From positions 248,001 to 312,000 of the forward strand of contig JAPWHR010000007.1 of assembly GCA_027214345.1 (NCBI GenBank): a stretch of 64,000 nucleotides of DNA. Reading direction: 5' to 3'. The notes under the pieces were generated by a model. It made no database searches and was not told the origin of the DNA. It was given only the letters and a program-made list of their open reading frames with translations. The stretch comes from Comamonadaceae bacterium G21597-S1 (GTDB lineage: Bacteria > Pseudomonadota > Gammaproteobacteria > Burkholderiales > Burkholderiaceae_C). The first letter of the stretch is position 1. Each line of letters starts with the position of its first letter. This document shows positions 17,215 through 25,568 of this stretch, piece by piece. A program made the position numbers and the translations under genes.

Positions 17215-18192
17215 TTATTGCGGTTTGTAGGCGACGAGTGCGGCGGCCTCGCGATTGATCGCGTCCGACGCCCGGTGGCGTTGCACCAATTCGGCAGGGG
17301 ACGACGGGCTGGGGACCATGCCCAGTGACCGCACGCGCTCCACGATCGCCGGCGTCTTCATCACGTCGGCAATCGCGGCATTGAGTTGCGTAACGACGCC
17401 CTGCGGCGTGTTCTGTGGCGCCCACAGGCCGAAGTCGAACATCAGGTCGACGGAAATACCCTGCTCGGTCAGAGTGGGCGCATCCGGGAACAGCGATGAG
17501 CGCTTGCTGGACAAGGTGCCGAGCACACGCAATTTTCCACTGGTCACCTGGGGCGCGAATCCAGCCCCAGCATTCAGCGTGCCATTCACGTCGCCATTGA
17601 GCATGGCCAGGATCGTTTCGCCGCTGGTCTTGTAGGGAATGTTCTCGAATTCGAATCCCGCGCGCTTCGATACGAGCGTGAGAATCATGTTCAGATAACT
17701 TGCCACTGTGGCAAGCCGCAGGCCGCCGGGCGTCGTCTTTGCATAGGCCGCCAGTTCCTTCATCGACCTGATGTTCAGCGCCGCGGGCGCATAGATGAAG
17801 AAGTCGCCTGACAGGATGGAACTGACCGGTGCGAGCTCCGTCGTCGCGTCCAGTGAATTCACGAGGAACACCGACGACACCTTGGTGAGGTCACCGCCGT
17901 AAAGGGTATACCCATCCGGGGACGCGCTCTTGACCACTTGCGCAGCGATGAGTCCATTGGCGCCCGGCTTGTTTTCGACGACGACCGCCTGACCGATCTT
18001 CTTGCCGAGTTCCTCGGCTACGGCCCGGAACACGATGTCGGTCACGCCGCCTGCGCCGGTGCTGATCACGATCTTCACGGGCCTGGCAGGATATGACTGC
18101 GCGAATGCCGGTGCAGCACCGGCCAGACACAGCGCCCCCAGTGATGCGATGGCAACACGCCTTCCGTGGTCGAAATTCGAACTCTCTTGCAT
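17215..18192 (-). CDS. Bug-type (TctC) TTT periplasmic solute receptor
   Basis: A 325-residue binding protein with a signal peptide (VAIASLGALCLAGAAPAFAQ after a charged start), then SYPARPVKIVISTGAGGVTD, VVENKPGANGLIAAQVV and DGYTLYGGD. It shows the usual Bug layout of two alpha/beta lobes. The binding-loop GAGGVTDIV replaces the commoner P-G-G-x-x-D, so ligand preference may differ from the other Bug proteins here. The start is at ATG 18192; an inverted-repeat site lies about 110 bases upstream at 18304. It converges on the rightward operon and has no TctAB partner nearby. It probably delivers a carboxylate substrate of this locus. Confidence 0.93.
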   Translation of the reverse strand: MQESSNFDHGRRVAIASLGALCLAGAAPAFAQSYPARPVKIVISTGAGGVTDIVFRAVAEELGKKIGQAVVVENKPGANGLIAAQVVKSASPDGYTLYGGDLTKVSSVFLVNSLDATTELAPVSSILSGDFFIYAPAALNIRSMKELAAYAKTTPGGLRLATVASYLNMILTLVSKRAGFEFENIPYKTSGETILAMLNGDVNGTLNAGAGFAPQVTSGKLRVLGTLSSKRSSLFPDAPTLTEQGISVDLMFDFGLWAPQNTPQGVVTQLNAAIADVMKTPAIVERVRSLGMVPSPSSPAELVQRHRASDAINREAAALVAYKPQ

Positions 18193-18303
18193 TGTGCAGT
18201 CTCCATAAAAAAAAGTGATCGCGCTGATCGAGGCAGAGCGCAGGTCATGCTATCGAGCGAACAGGCAAGCCGCCACGCCAAAGTCGCCGCAGTACGCCGC
18301 ACA

Positions 18304-18318
18304 TGTCACAACGTGGCA
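18304..18318. promoter_or_regulatory. inverted-repeat site TGTCAC-N3-GTGGCA (copy 3)
   Basis: TGTCAC-AAC-GTGGCA lies upstream of the Bug receptor gene that starts at 18192, at nearly the same distance as copy 1 lies from its own Bug gene. The flanks are also alike (ACA before, then C-x-C-C-G-C-G-C after), strengthening the case that the two promoters share a regulator. Confidence 0.5.
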
Positions 18319-18353
18319 CGCCGCGCCATTCGCGCCGCCATGGGCGCTCGCAG

Positions 18354-19553
18354 TCAGCCCCCCCTGCGCAGCACCACCCCGCCGCTAACCGGCAGAGGGC
18401 CACCTGTTACCAGGGAAACCTCTGCCCCATCGATGCGGACCTCCGATTCGCCGCGCAGTTGGCGAACGCCCTCGACGAAGTGGTTCAGCCCATGGATGTA
18501 GCCACCAGACAAATTGCCGCCGTCGGTGTTGATCGGCAAGGCGCCACCAGGACGCAATGCCCCGCTTGCGGCGAACGCACCGCTTGCGCCGCGTGGGCAG
18601 AAGCCGTAAGCCTCGAGTTGCAACAACACAGCGATCGTGTAGCAATCGTAGATCTGCGCCACGTCGATGTCGGTGGGCCCGAGTCCCGCGCGTTTCCACA
18701 ACATCTCGGCAGCACGCCGCGCCGGCAGGTCGTTGACGTCGTCGCGCGTTAGCATCGGGAACACAAGCCCCGGACGTCTGTCTTCATTCACGCCGCCGGC
18801 AATGGCACGAATCAGGATCGGCACTTTCGGCGCATCCTTCGCGCGCTCCGCGCGGGTCACGACCAGCGCGCAGCCGCCATCGGTCTCCAGACAGAAGTCG
18901 AACAATACGAGCGGTGTCGATATCGGTCGCGCAGCCATGTATTCGTCCATCGAAAGTTGGCGGTCATGCATTTGCGCATGCCGCGTCGCGTTTGCGTTCG
19001 CCCTACACGCCAATGCCACCTCGGCCAGTTGCTCGCGCGTAGTGCCGTGGTCCAGCATGTGACGACGTGCGGCCATCGCGAACGCCTGCCCGGGCACCAG
19101 AAGGCCGTAGGGCAGGTAGAACTCGTCGTACAGTCCATTCCCGCCGACACGCGGCGCAGAGAGGCGCCTGGCGCCGTTGGCGAAACGCATGCCGCTGCGT
19201 CCGTTGTGCGCGCGAAAAACCAGCACGTTCCTGGCCTGGCCGGACAAGACGGCGCCCACCGCGAGACCGATCATCATCGAAGAGGCGGCGCCGCCAGGAC
19301 CGGTCTCGCCCCAGAAGTGCAAGTTTTTCATTCCGAGCGACATCGCCAGTCCGTGCGGCGTCACGGTGTCGTAGTCGGCACGAACGATTCCGTCGATGTC
19401 GTCGGGCGTGAGTCCCGCATCGGCGATGGCGGCCAGTGCGGCCTGCGTCGCGAGTGTCAGCGGACTACGGCCCGAACTGCTGGAGTAATCCGTCTTTCCG
19501 ATGCCGCTGATCGCGCAACGGTCGCGATGGTGAAGTTCGTCGGTTGCGGGCAT
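18354..19553 (-). CDS. thiolase-fold lipid-transfer protein (SCP-x / Ltp2-like)
   Basis: A 399-residue thiolase-fold protein of the SCP-x branch. It starts with AISGIGKTDYSSSSGRSPL and has GGAASSMMIGLAVGAVLSG where a true thiolase carries its nucleophilic Cys, so no Cys nucleophile is visible. The second half has QIYDCYTIAVLLQLEAYGFC, then NTDGGNLSGGYIHGLNHFVE, motifs shared with Ltp2-type retro-aldolases, which use Tyr residues. A plausible role is retro-aldol cleavage of a branched 3-hydroxyacyl-CoA. No DUF35 partner is adjacent, unlike the pair at 25.2-26.8 kb. AAGGAG precedes ATG 19553. It is divergent from the hydratase at 19701. Confidence 0.88.
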   Translation of the reverse strand: MPATDELHHRDRCAISGIGKTDYSSSSGRSPLTLATQAALAAIADAGLTPDDIDGIVRADYDTVTPHGLAMSLGMKNLHFWGETGPGGAASSMMIGLAVGAVLSGQARNVLVFRAHNGRSGMRFANGARRLSAPRVGGNGLYDEFYLPYGLLVPGQAFAMAARRHMLDHGTTREQLAEVALACRANANATRHAQMHDRQLSMDEYMAARPISTPLVLFDFCLETDGGCALVVTRAERAKDAPKVPILIRAIAGGVNEDRRPGLVFPMLTRDDVNDLPARRAAEMLWKRAGLGPTDIDVAQIYDCYTIAVLLQLEAYGFCPRGASGAFAASGALRPGGALPINTDGGNLSGGYIHGLNHFVEGVRQLRGESEVRIDGAEVSLVTGGPLPVSGGVVLRRGG

Positions 19554-19700
19554 CGTCGCTTCTCCTTGTGTCATGGATCCGCACCGATTATGGGAAACAC
19601 CACAGATGCCGTGTGCCATCCAAGGCATGGTCGATCCACGCTGTGACACGCCGGATGCCGAGTGCCATGTCCCACGCCAGACCGGTGTTATCGTTTCTTC

Positions 19701-20462
19701 ATGGGTACAGTCAACTTCAGCGTAGATGGCCAGATCGCGACCATCGAGATCGATCGTCCCGGAGCCAGGAACGCGATCGACAATGCAGTGGCGACCGGCA
19801 TCGCAGCGGCGCTGGACACGGTCAACCACGAGCAGGAGATTCGCGTGGCGATTCTCACTGGTGCGGGCGGGACTTTCTGCGCCGGCATGGACTTGAAGGC
19901 ATTCGTCCGCGGCGAGGCCGTACGCATTCCCGGCTACGGATTCGCCGGCATTACGCAGGCCAGGATCGACAAGCCGCTGATCGCAGCCGTCGAAGGCCAT
20001 GCACTTGCCGGCGGATTCGAGATTGCGCTGGCCTGTGACCTGATCGTCTCGGCGGAGGATGCCCGGTTCGGACTGCCCGAAGTCAAGCGCGGACTCGTCG
20101 CCAATGGTGGTGGCCTCGTACGCCTGCCGCGCGAGCTGCCTTTTCGCATTGCCATGGAGCTCGCCTTGTCCGGAGAGTCTGTCTCCGCCCGCTACCTGCA
20201 CGACCACGGCTTGATCAACCGTCTGGCCCCGCGCGGCAATGCGCTGGCGGCCGCACGGGAACTCGCCGAAATGCTGTGTCGCAATGCCCCGCTGTCACTG
20301 GCAGTTTCGAAGCGGGTGATCCGAGAGGCGCAGGACTGGTCCTGCAAGGAAATGTTCGACCGTCAGCAGGACCTGACTGGGCCGGTCTTCAAGTCCCACG
20401 ACGCACGGGAAGGTGCGTCGGCCTTTGTGGAGAAACGACTACCGCAATGGCGTGGATCGTGA
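19701..20462 (+). CDS. enoyl-CoA hydratase (crotonase family)
   Basis: A 253-residue crotonase with complete motifs: DRPGARNAIDNAV, GAGGTFCAGMDLKAFVRG, VEGHALAGGFEIALACDLIV, and GLPEVKRGLVANGGGLVRLP, which carries a Glu at the first catalytic position. The C-terminal half is intact up to AFVEKRLPQW. ATG 19701 gives the normal family start (MGTVNFSVDGQIATIEIDRP). It is divergent from the Ltp2-like gene across 147 bp and is followed at once by a small hairpin and then by a decayed insertion sequence. It resembles degradative hydratases such as CaiD/EchA-type proteins; the substrate is open. Confidence 0.94.
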   Translation: MGTVNFSVDGQIATIEIDRPGARNAIDNAVATGIAAALDTVNHEQEIRVAILTGAGGTFCAGMDLKAFVRGEAVRIPGYGFAGITQARIDKPLIAAVEGHALAGGFEIALACDLIVSAEDARFGLPEVKRGLVANGGGLVRLPRELPFRIAMELALSGESVSARYLHDHGLINRLAPRGNALAAARELAEMLCRNAPLSLAVSKRVIREAQDWSCKEMFDRQQDLTGPVFKSHDAREGASAFVEKRLPQWRGS

Positions 20463-20463
20463 T

Positions 20464-20477
20464 CGGGGGTTTCCCCG
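20464..20477 (+). terminator. short hairpin after hydratase gene
   Basis: CGGGG-GTTT-CCCCG directly after the stop codon of the hydratase. The stem is only 5 bp and there is no clear T-run, so this is a weak terminator candidate. It also marks the last native-looking base before the insertion-sequence remnant; the sequence from about 20480 on is visibly less GC-rich. Confidence 0.35.
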
Positions 20478-20636
20478 CTGCACTCCTACTTCGTATCAGT
20501 CGTGTTCCACACGTTATCACATCAGGGCGTTGTAATTTAATGATTTGCTTGCCGAATTCGGTGCTTGTTTCTGGTCTCGATTGGAACGTCGAACGTCAGA
20601 CTTGCGATCTTTTGCGTTGTTACGCGAAGGACCGCC

Positions 20637-21350
20637 ATGCACCAGGGCAAGCTTGTGTTCTTGCAGCTCATGGCGTATCTGCCTTTGAGCACGTTTCGCC
20701 GTTGCGTGGTCGCCCATCGAGGCGAGCAAAAGGTCAGGGACTTCAGCTGCCTGGATCAGTTCTTCTCGATGTCCTTTGCCTAGTTGACGTACAGGGAGTC
20801 GTTGCGCGACATCGAGGTCAATCTGTGTGCCCAGTCTAAGCGGCTGTATCACATGTGTATTCGATGTCAGACGATTTCGCGCAGTACGCTGGCCAATGCG
20901 AATGCCACTCGACCCTTGCAGATTCACGTGGACTTTGCGCAGCACTTGATTGGCATTGCACGCCCGCTGTAGGCCGACCAGCCCTTTGGCATCGCTCTGG
21001 ACGCGACCCTATACACGTTCGACGCCACGATCATCGCCCTGTGTTTGTCGGTATATCCGTGGGTGCCGTTTCGCCGTGCCAAGGCCGCCATCAAGTTGCA
21101 CACGCTGCTCGATCTGCGCGGGTCTATTCCCATCTTCATCCACATCACCGACGGCAAGACGCACGAGGTCAATGTTCTGGACGACCTGCTGATCGAGCCC
21201 GGCGCGTTCTATTTGATGGACCGTGGTTATCTGGATTTCTCTCGGCTGTTCGTCATCCACCAGGCCCAAGCCTTCTTTGTCACCCGTGCCAAGAGCAACA
21301 CCAAGTTCAAGCGGCGGTACTCGCATCCGGTAGACCGCAGCACCTCCGGT
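20637..21350 (+). mobile_element. decayed IS4-family transposase (DUF4372 type), truncated
   Basis: One reading frame encodes an IS4-family transposase: QGKLVFLQLMAYLPLSTF and RDFSCLDQFFSMSFA at the N-terminus (DUF4372 region), RESLRDIEVNL, then ALDATLYTFDATIIALCLSV and AKAAIKLHTLLDLRG around the catalytic Asp residues, and GAFYLMDRGYLDFSRLF. Two in-frame amber codons at 20781-20783 and 20970-20972 break it, where family members read through. After YSHPVDRST (about 21340) similarity stops, so the C-terminal catalytic part with its Glu is missing. The 3' end abuts a truncated crotonase gene on the other strand. Terminal inverted repeats were not found. It is inactive as it stands. Confidence 0.85.
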
Positions 21351-21966
21351 GGTCAAAGTTCGGTCGGCGAACACAGACCAGTCCGAGCGCCAGCGCCTCC
21401 TGGGCGCGCAGCTTGTCGCCAAAAAAGGCCAACTCCTTGGCTTTCTGCATGCCCACGCGCCGCGGTAGCAGGTAGGCGCCGCCCGCGTCGATCACCAGCC
21501 CGCGCAACACGAAGGACTCGATGAAACTGGCTTCCTCGGACGCGACCACCAGGTCGCAGGCATAGGCGAGGTGTGCGCCCAGGCCGGCGGCCGCGCCCTG
21601 CACGACGGCGATGACCGGTTTGCGGCAATCGAGCACGGCAGCGATCAGCCGCTGTGCTCCGTCGAGCAGGGTCTGTGTGACGTCGCCTGCGCGGCGTGCC
21701 GGCGCGTCCGCCCTGCCACCGGCAATACGCGACACGTCGGCCCCGGCGCAGAACTGGCGCCCGTTGGACCGCAGCACCACCACGCGGACGTCCGCGGACG
21801 CGCTGGCCTCGGCCAAAAGCTCGATGATGCGATTGCGCTGTTCCGGCGCAATCGCGTTGGCGGCATCGGGCCGGTTCAGCGTGATCGTGCATACGCCGGC
21901 TCCAAGCGCGTGCAACACGGCGGCCGGTTCGGGTATGGTCTGCTGGTTCATCGCGGTTGGTTCCAT
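21307..21966 (-). pseudogene. enoyl-CoA hydratase truncated at its 3' end by the IS remnant
   Basis: A crotonase gene that keeps its start and core but lost its tail. Recognisable blocks are LNRPDAANAIAPEQRNR, SNGRQFCAGADVSRIAGG, VQGAAAGLGAHLAYACDLVV and RGLVIDAGGAYLLPRRVG, ending at KLRAQEALALGLV. The last 15 or so codons (after GLVC) are antisense insertion-sequence DNA. The usual 50-60 residue C-terminal helices needed for trimerisation are gone, leaving about 219 codons. ATG 21966 has GGAG upstream; ATG 21951 is an alternative. It starts 15 bases after the aldehyde dehydrogenase stop, so it was the last gene of that operon. Confidence 0.85.
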
Positions 21967-21980
21967 GTCCGGCTCCGGTC

Positions 21981-23459
21981 TCAGCGCATCACGAACGGAT
22001 TGGCCGAAGGCGCTCCGCTGTTGATCCACACGCTCTTGGTCTGCAGGTACTGCAGGATCGCCTCGGCACCGTTTTCGCGGCCGAGGCCCGAATCCTTGTA
22101 GCCACCAAACGGCGACATGTAGCTGACGGCGCGGTAGGTGTTGACCCACACCGTTCCGGCCTGGATGCGTTCGGACATGCGCATGGCACGCGCGATATCG
22201 CCGGTCCAGACACCGGCGCCGAGTCCGAAACGCGAGTCATTGGCGATCGCGATGGCATCGGCTTCGTCCTTGAAGCGGATCACCGACAACACCGGGCCGA
22301 AGACCTCTTCCTGTGCGATGCGCATCCGGTTGTCGACGTCGACGAACACGGTCGGCTCGACGAAACGGCCGGTACCGCATTCGGGCCGCGTCGCGCGTTT
22401 GCCACCGGACCGCAGCGTGGCGCCCTCCTTGGTGGCGATGTCGATGTAGCCCAGGATCTTGTCGAATTGCTGCGGCGTGGTCACCGGCCCGACTTGTGTG
22501 GTGCCGAGCATCGGGTCGCCCATATTCGCGGTGCCGGCCAGCGCCAGAAGCTTGTCGACGAAGGCATCGTGGATATCCTCCTGCAGCAGCAGGCGTGAGC
22601 CGGCGATGCAGGTCTGGCCGGTGGCGGCGAAAATGCCCGACACCGCGCCGTTGACCGCGTCGTCGATGTTGGCGTCGGCGAACACGATGTTGGGCGACTT
22701 GCCGCCGAGCTCCAGGCTCACATGCTTGAGGTGGCGCGCGGCCGCGGCGCCGATCGCGCGGCCGGTGCTGTCCGACCCGGTGAAGGTGATCTTGCGCACC
22801 AACGGGTGCTCGACCAGTGCCGCTCCTACCTCGGCGCCGAACCCCGTCACGACGTTGATGACGCCGGCCGGAATGCCGGCTTCTTCCGCCAGGCGCGCGA
22901 ACTCGAGCGTCGAAGCCGAAGTGAACTCCGACGGCTTGATCACCACGGTGCAGCCCGCCGCCAGTGCGGGCGCGAGTTTCCAACTCAGCAGCAGCAGCGG
23001 CGAGTTCCAGGGCGTGATGATGCCGACCACGCCCAACGGCTCGTGGCGCGTGAAGTTGAAATAGCCCTTCTTGTCCAGCGGAATCACGGCGCCCTGCACC
23101 TTGTCCGCCAAGCCGCCAAAGTAATAGAACCATTGCGGTATGTAATTGAGCTGGCCGAACATCTCGGCGAACAGCTTGCCGTTGTCGCGCACCTCGATCT
23201 CTGCCAGCCGGCGTGCATCGCGTGCGACCAGGTCACCCAGCCGGTGCAGCAGTTGGCCGCGCTGGCTCGCGCTCATGCCGGCCCAGGCGCCTTCGCTGAA
23301 GGCCCGATGCGCCGCGCGCGCGGCGCGGTCCACATCATCAGAGTCGCCCCGCGCGACCTCGGCCCATGGCTGGCAGGTGAACGGGTTTTCGGTCTCGAAC
23401 CAGCGCTCCGACGCGGAAGGGACTTGAGCGCCGTCGATGTAGAGGGGATAGCGTTGCAT
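21981..23459 (-). CDS. aldehyde dehydrogenase (NAD(P)+ dependent)
   Basis: A 492-residue aldehyde dehydrogenase. The catalytic set is complete: Asn152 in TPWNSPLLLL, Glu250 in LELGGKSPN, nucleophile Cys284 in TGQTCIAGSR, and the cofactor motif FTGSDSTGRAIG. PTVFVDVDNRMRIAQEEVFGP and FGGYKDSGLGRENG close the fold. ATG 23459 is preceded by AAGGATC and starts with the family-like YPLYIDGAQVPS. It resembles semialdehyde dehydrogenases such as the HpaE/betaine-aldehyde groups. It lies downstream of HpaI-type aldolase and HpaH-type hydratase genes, so it may oxidise the aldehyde made by the aldolase or an earlier ring-cleavage semialdehyde. Confidence 0.95.
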   Translation of the reverse strand: MQRYPLYIDGAQVPSASERWFETENPFTCQPWAEVARGDSDDVDRAARAAHRAFSEGAWAGMSASQRGQLLHRLGDLVARDARRLAEIEVRDNGKLFAEMFGQLNYIPQWFYYFGGLADKVQGAVIPLDKKGYFNFTRHEPLGVVGIITPWNSPLLLLSWKLAPALAAGCTVVIKPSEFTSASTLEFARLAEEAGIPAGVINVVTGFGAEVGAALVEHPLVRKITFTGSDSTGRAIGAAAARHLKHVSLELGGKSPNIVFADANIDDAVNGAVSGIFAATGQTCIAGSRLLLQEDIHDAFVDKLLALAGTANMGDPMLGTTQVGPVTTPQQFDKILGYIDIATKEGATLRSGGKRATRPECGTGRFVEPTVFVDVDNRMRIAQEEVFGPVLSVIRFKDEADAIAIANDSRFGLGAGVWTGDIARAMRMSERIQAGTVWVNTYRAVSYMSPFGGYKDSGLGRENGAEAILQYLQTKSVWINSGAPSANPFVMR

Positions 23460-23493
23460 ACAGGATCCTTCGCAGCATTCGAGCTGCCGGTAG

Positions 23494-24312
23494 TTAGTAA
23501 GTCGCGCCAGGGCTGGCGCTGGCAGGTGTGGGCGCAGCCGGCACCGTGCCGCGAAAGCCATCCAGCAGCGCCTGCGACCCGCGCACGAGTAGCGTGATGT
23601 CGGTGCCGACGGCGACAAAGCGGCATCCGAGGTCGATGTATCGGCGCGCCAGGCGCTCGTCGGCCGTCAGGATGCCGGGGGCCTTGCCGGCGGCCAGCAC
23701 ACGCGCAATCGCGCCCTCGATCGCCTCCTGCACCTCGGGATGCCCTGGATTTCCAAGGTGCCCCAGCGCGGCGCACAGGTCCGCCGGACCAATGAAAACA
23801 CCATCGACACCATCGACCGACGCGATGGCATCGACGTTGTCCAGGCCGGCCCGCGACTCCACTTGCACCAGCAGACACATCTGCGCATCTGCCAGTTGCA
23901 GGTAGTTCGGGATGCGGTTGAATCGCGACGCCCGCGCGATGGCGCTGCCGACGCCGCGTATGCCGGCAGGCGGGTACCGCATCGCGCGTACCATGTCCTG
24001 CGCCTGTTGCGCCGAGTCGATCATCGGCACCAGCAGCGTTTGCGCGCCGATATCGAGCAGCTGCTTGATCAAGGCGGGGTCTGCGGTGCGCGGCCGGATC
24101 ACCGGATGGGAGCGGTACGGCGCCAGCGCCTGCAGCTGGGCGAGCATTGACTGCAATTCGCCGGGTGCGTGTTCGCCATCGAGCATCAGCCAGTCGAAAC
24201 CCGCGCCGGCGCAGACCTCGGCCGCATATCCATTGGCCAGAGCGATCCACAGTCCGATCTGCGCACCAGGCTCACGCAGCGCCGCCTTGAACCGGTTCTG
24301 GATCATGTCCAT
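23494..24312 (-). CDS. hpaI: HpaI-type class II aldolase (HpcH/HpaI family)
   Basis: A 272-residue pyruvate-forming aldolase. It has [20 protein letters not shown], then [12 protein letters not shown] (Asp45, His48), [26 protein letters not shown], the metal-binding Glu152 in [12 protein letters not shown] and Asp178 in [10 protein letters not shown]. This is the pattern of 4-hydroxy-2-oxoheptanedioate aldolase. It cleaves a 4-hydroxy-2-oxo acid to pyruvate and an aldehyde. It sits between the hydratase, which would make its substrate, and the aldehyde dehydrogenase, which would take its product. The C-terminal Pro/Ala-rich tail is a small variation. The symbol reflects the family; the exact chain length of the substrate is not known. 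Confidence 0.93.
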   Translation of the reverse strand: MDMIQNRFKAALREPGAQIGLWIALANGYAAEVCAGAGFDWLMLDGEHAPGELQSMLAQLQALAPYRSHPVIRPRTADPALIKQLLDIGAQTLLVPMIDSAQQAQDMVRAMRYPPAGIRGVGSAIARASRFNRIPNYLQLADAQMCLLVQVESRAGLDNVDAIASVDGVDGVFIGPADLCAALGHLGNPGHPEVQEAIEGAIARVLAAGKAPGILTADERLARRYIDLGCRFVAVGTDITLLVRGSQALLDGFRGTVPAAPTPASASPGATY

Positions 24313-24321
24313 TGCGCGCTC

Positions 24322-25125
24322 TCAGACAAAACGGAACGAAACCGCGCCCAGGGGACCGTAGTCAGCCTGAAAGGTGTCGCCGGCATGGCCGAACAGGGCG
24401 CGCGTGAACGACCCCGACAGAATGATCTCACCGGCCTGCAACGACTCGCCGTGGCGCGACAGCTTGTTGGCCAGCCAGGCCACTCCGTTGGCCGGGTGGT
24501 CGAGTACGCCAGCGGCCACGCCGGTTTCCTCGATCTGACCGTTACGGTACAACAAGCCGGCAACCCAGCGCAGGTCCACATCCATCGGGCGAACGGGACG
24601 GCCACCCATGACGACGCCGGCGTTGGCGGCGTTGTCCGCGATCGAGTCGACGATGGTGCGAGTGCCCTTTGTATCGGGGTCCACGCGCTGCAGGCGCGAG
24701 TCGATGATCTCCATGGCCGGCACGACAAAGTCCGTGGCGCGCAATACGTCGAACTGCGTGCAGTTCGGGCCTTCGAGCTTGCGTGCGAGTATGAACGCGA
24801 GTTCGACCTCGACCCTCGGCTCGGTGAAGCGGCCCAGCGGCACGTCGGTGCCACTGGGAAAGAGCATGTCATCGAGCAGCACGCCATAGTCCGGCTCGGA
24901 GATGCCGACCGAGGACTGCATGGCCTTCGAAGTAAGGCCGATCTTGTGCCCCACGACGCGTCGGCCAGCGGCGAGCTTCAAGGCTACCCAGGCACGCTGG
25001 ATCGCGTAGGCGTCCTCTATGTCCATGTCGGGGTGCGCAAGATGAAGCTGGCGGATCTGCACACGGTTGGTCTCGGCGGCCTGCAGCTGCGTCGCTGCTT
25101 GGCGGATGGTTTCAGGATCGAGCAT
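24322..25125 (-). CDS. hpaH: 2-oxo-hepta-3-ene-dioate / 2-oxopent-4-enoate hydratase
   Basis: A 267-residue hydratase of the MhpD/HpaH group in the fumarylacetoacetase fold. Key blocks are [14 protein letters not shown], the metal-binding [58 protein letters not shown] and [13 protein letters not shown]. The length equals that of known HpaH proteins. It would add water to a 2-oxo-alkenoate left after meta-cleavage and hydrolysis, yielding the 4-hydroxy-2-oxo acid for the HpaI-type aldolase 9 bases downstream. ATG 25125 is the family start; the frame continues upstream without similarity. HpaH and MhpD are hard to tell apart from sequence alone. Confidence 0.92.
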   Translation of the reverse strand: MLDPETIRQAATQLQAAETNRVQIRQLHLAHPDMDIEDAYAIQRAWVALKLAAGRRVVGHKIGLTSKAMQSSVGISEPDYGVLLDDMLFPSGTDVPLGRFTEPRVEVELAFILARKLEGPNCTQFDVLRATDFVVPAMEIIDSRLQRVDPDTKGTRTIVDSIADNAANAGVVMGGRPVRPMDVDLRWVAGLLYRNGQIEETGVAAGVLDHPANGVAWLANKLSRHGESLQAGEIILSGSFTRALFGHAGDTFQADYGPLGAVSFRFV

Positions 25126-25172
25126 GGGCTTCCTTGGAGTCAGATGATTTGCAGATGGGGATACACGCCGCA

Positions 25173-25568
25173 TCAGACTTGATACGCCACCGGTACGGCC
25201 GTGCCAGCTTCCGACGCAGCGAAACGCAGCGTGACCTTCTGGCCGATGCGGGGGCGCACCTGATCGGCCAGATATACCGGCAGTCGCGGCCCTTCCTCCA
25301 GCTCCGCAATGGCCCCGCAATAGGGCGCTTCGAAGCTGCGGTGGTAACTCAGGTGCATCACGACAAAGGAATGCACGGTGGCCCTGCCGCTGGCGGCAAT
25401 CCATTCAAATTGCCTGGCGAAGCAGTGATCGCAGATCACATTGCCCAACTGCAGGGTCTGGCACGCCGTGCAGCGCTGCACCACGAGCCGCCCTTCGCGC
25501 GCCGCATCGAAGAAAGGCTGAGACGCCGCATCCGCGTCGACCGACGGCAGGGGTTCAGTTGCATTCAT
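25173..25568 (-). CDS. DUF35 OB-fold protein with zinc ribbon (acyl-CoA partner of thiolase-like protein)
   Basis: A 131-residue Zn-ribbon plus OB-fold protein. The ribbon is Cys33-x2-Cys36 and Cys46-x2-Cys49 ([15 protein letters not shown]), followed by [20 protein letters not shown], the first strands of the OB domain. DUF35 proteins bind acyl-CoA and form complexes with Ltp2-type thiolase-fold enzymes. The gene overlaps the Ltp2-like gene upstream by 4 bases (ATGA), a strong sign that the two products form a complex. Within a ring-degradation operon this pair probably acts on a CoA ester intermediate. Confidence 0.93.
   Translation of the reverse strand: MNATEPLPSVDADAASQPFFDAAREGRLVVQRCTACQTLQLGNVICDHCFARQFEWIAASGRATVHSFVVMHLSYHRSFEAPYCGAIAELEEGPRLPVYLADQVRPRIGQKVTLRFAASEAGTAVPVAYQV

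Noticed and set aside
1-20462. Steroid degradation cluster
   Set aside because: The heteromeric dehydrogenase pair and Ltp2-like protein hint at it, but no ketosteroid dehydrogenase, KstR-type regulator, or HsaA-D ring-degradation gene is visible.
20784-20972. Separate small gene between the two stop codons of the IS element
   Set aside because: It is in the same frame as the flanking transposase pieces and reads as the middle of that protein, so it is part of the pseudogene.
23494-25125. Complete homoprotocatechuate (hpa) operon
   Set aside because: Only the HpaI- and HpaH-type enzymes and an aldehyde dehydrogenase are present; HpaD, HpaF and HpaG counterparts were not found, so the pathway name was not applied.
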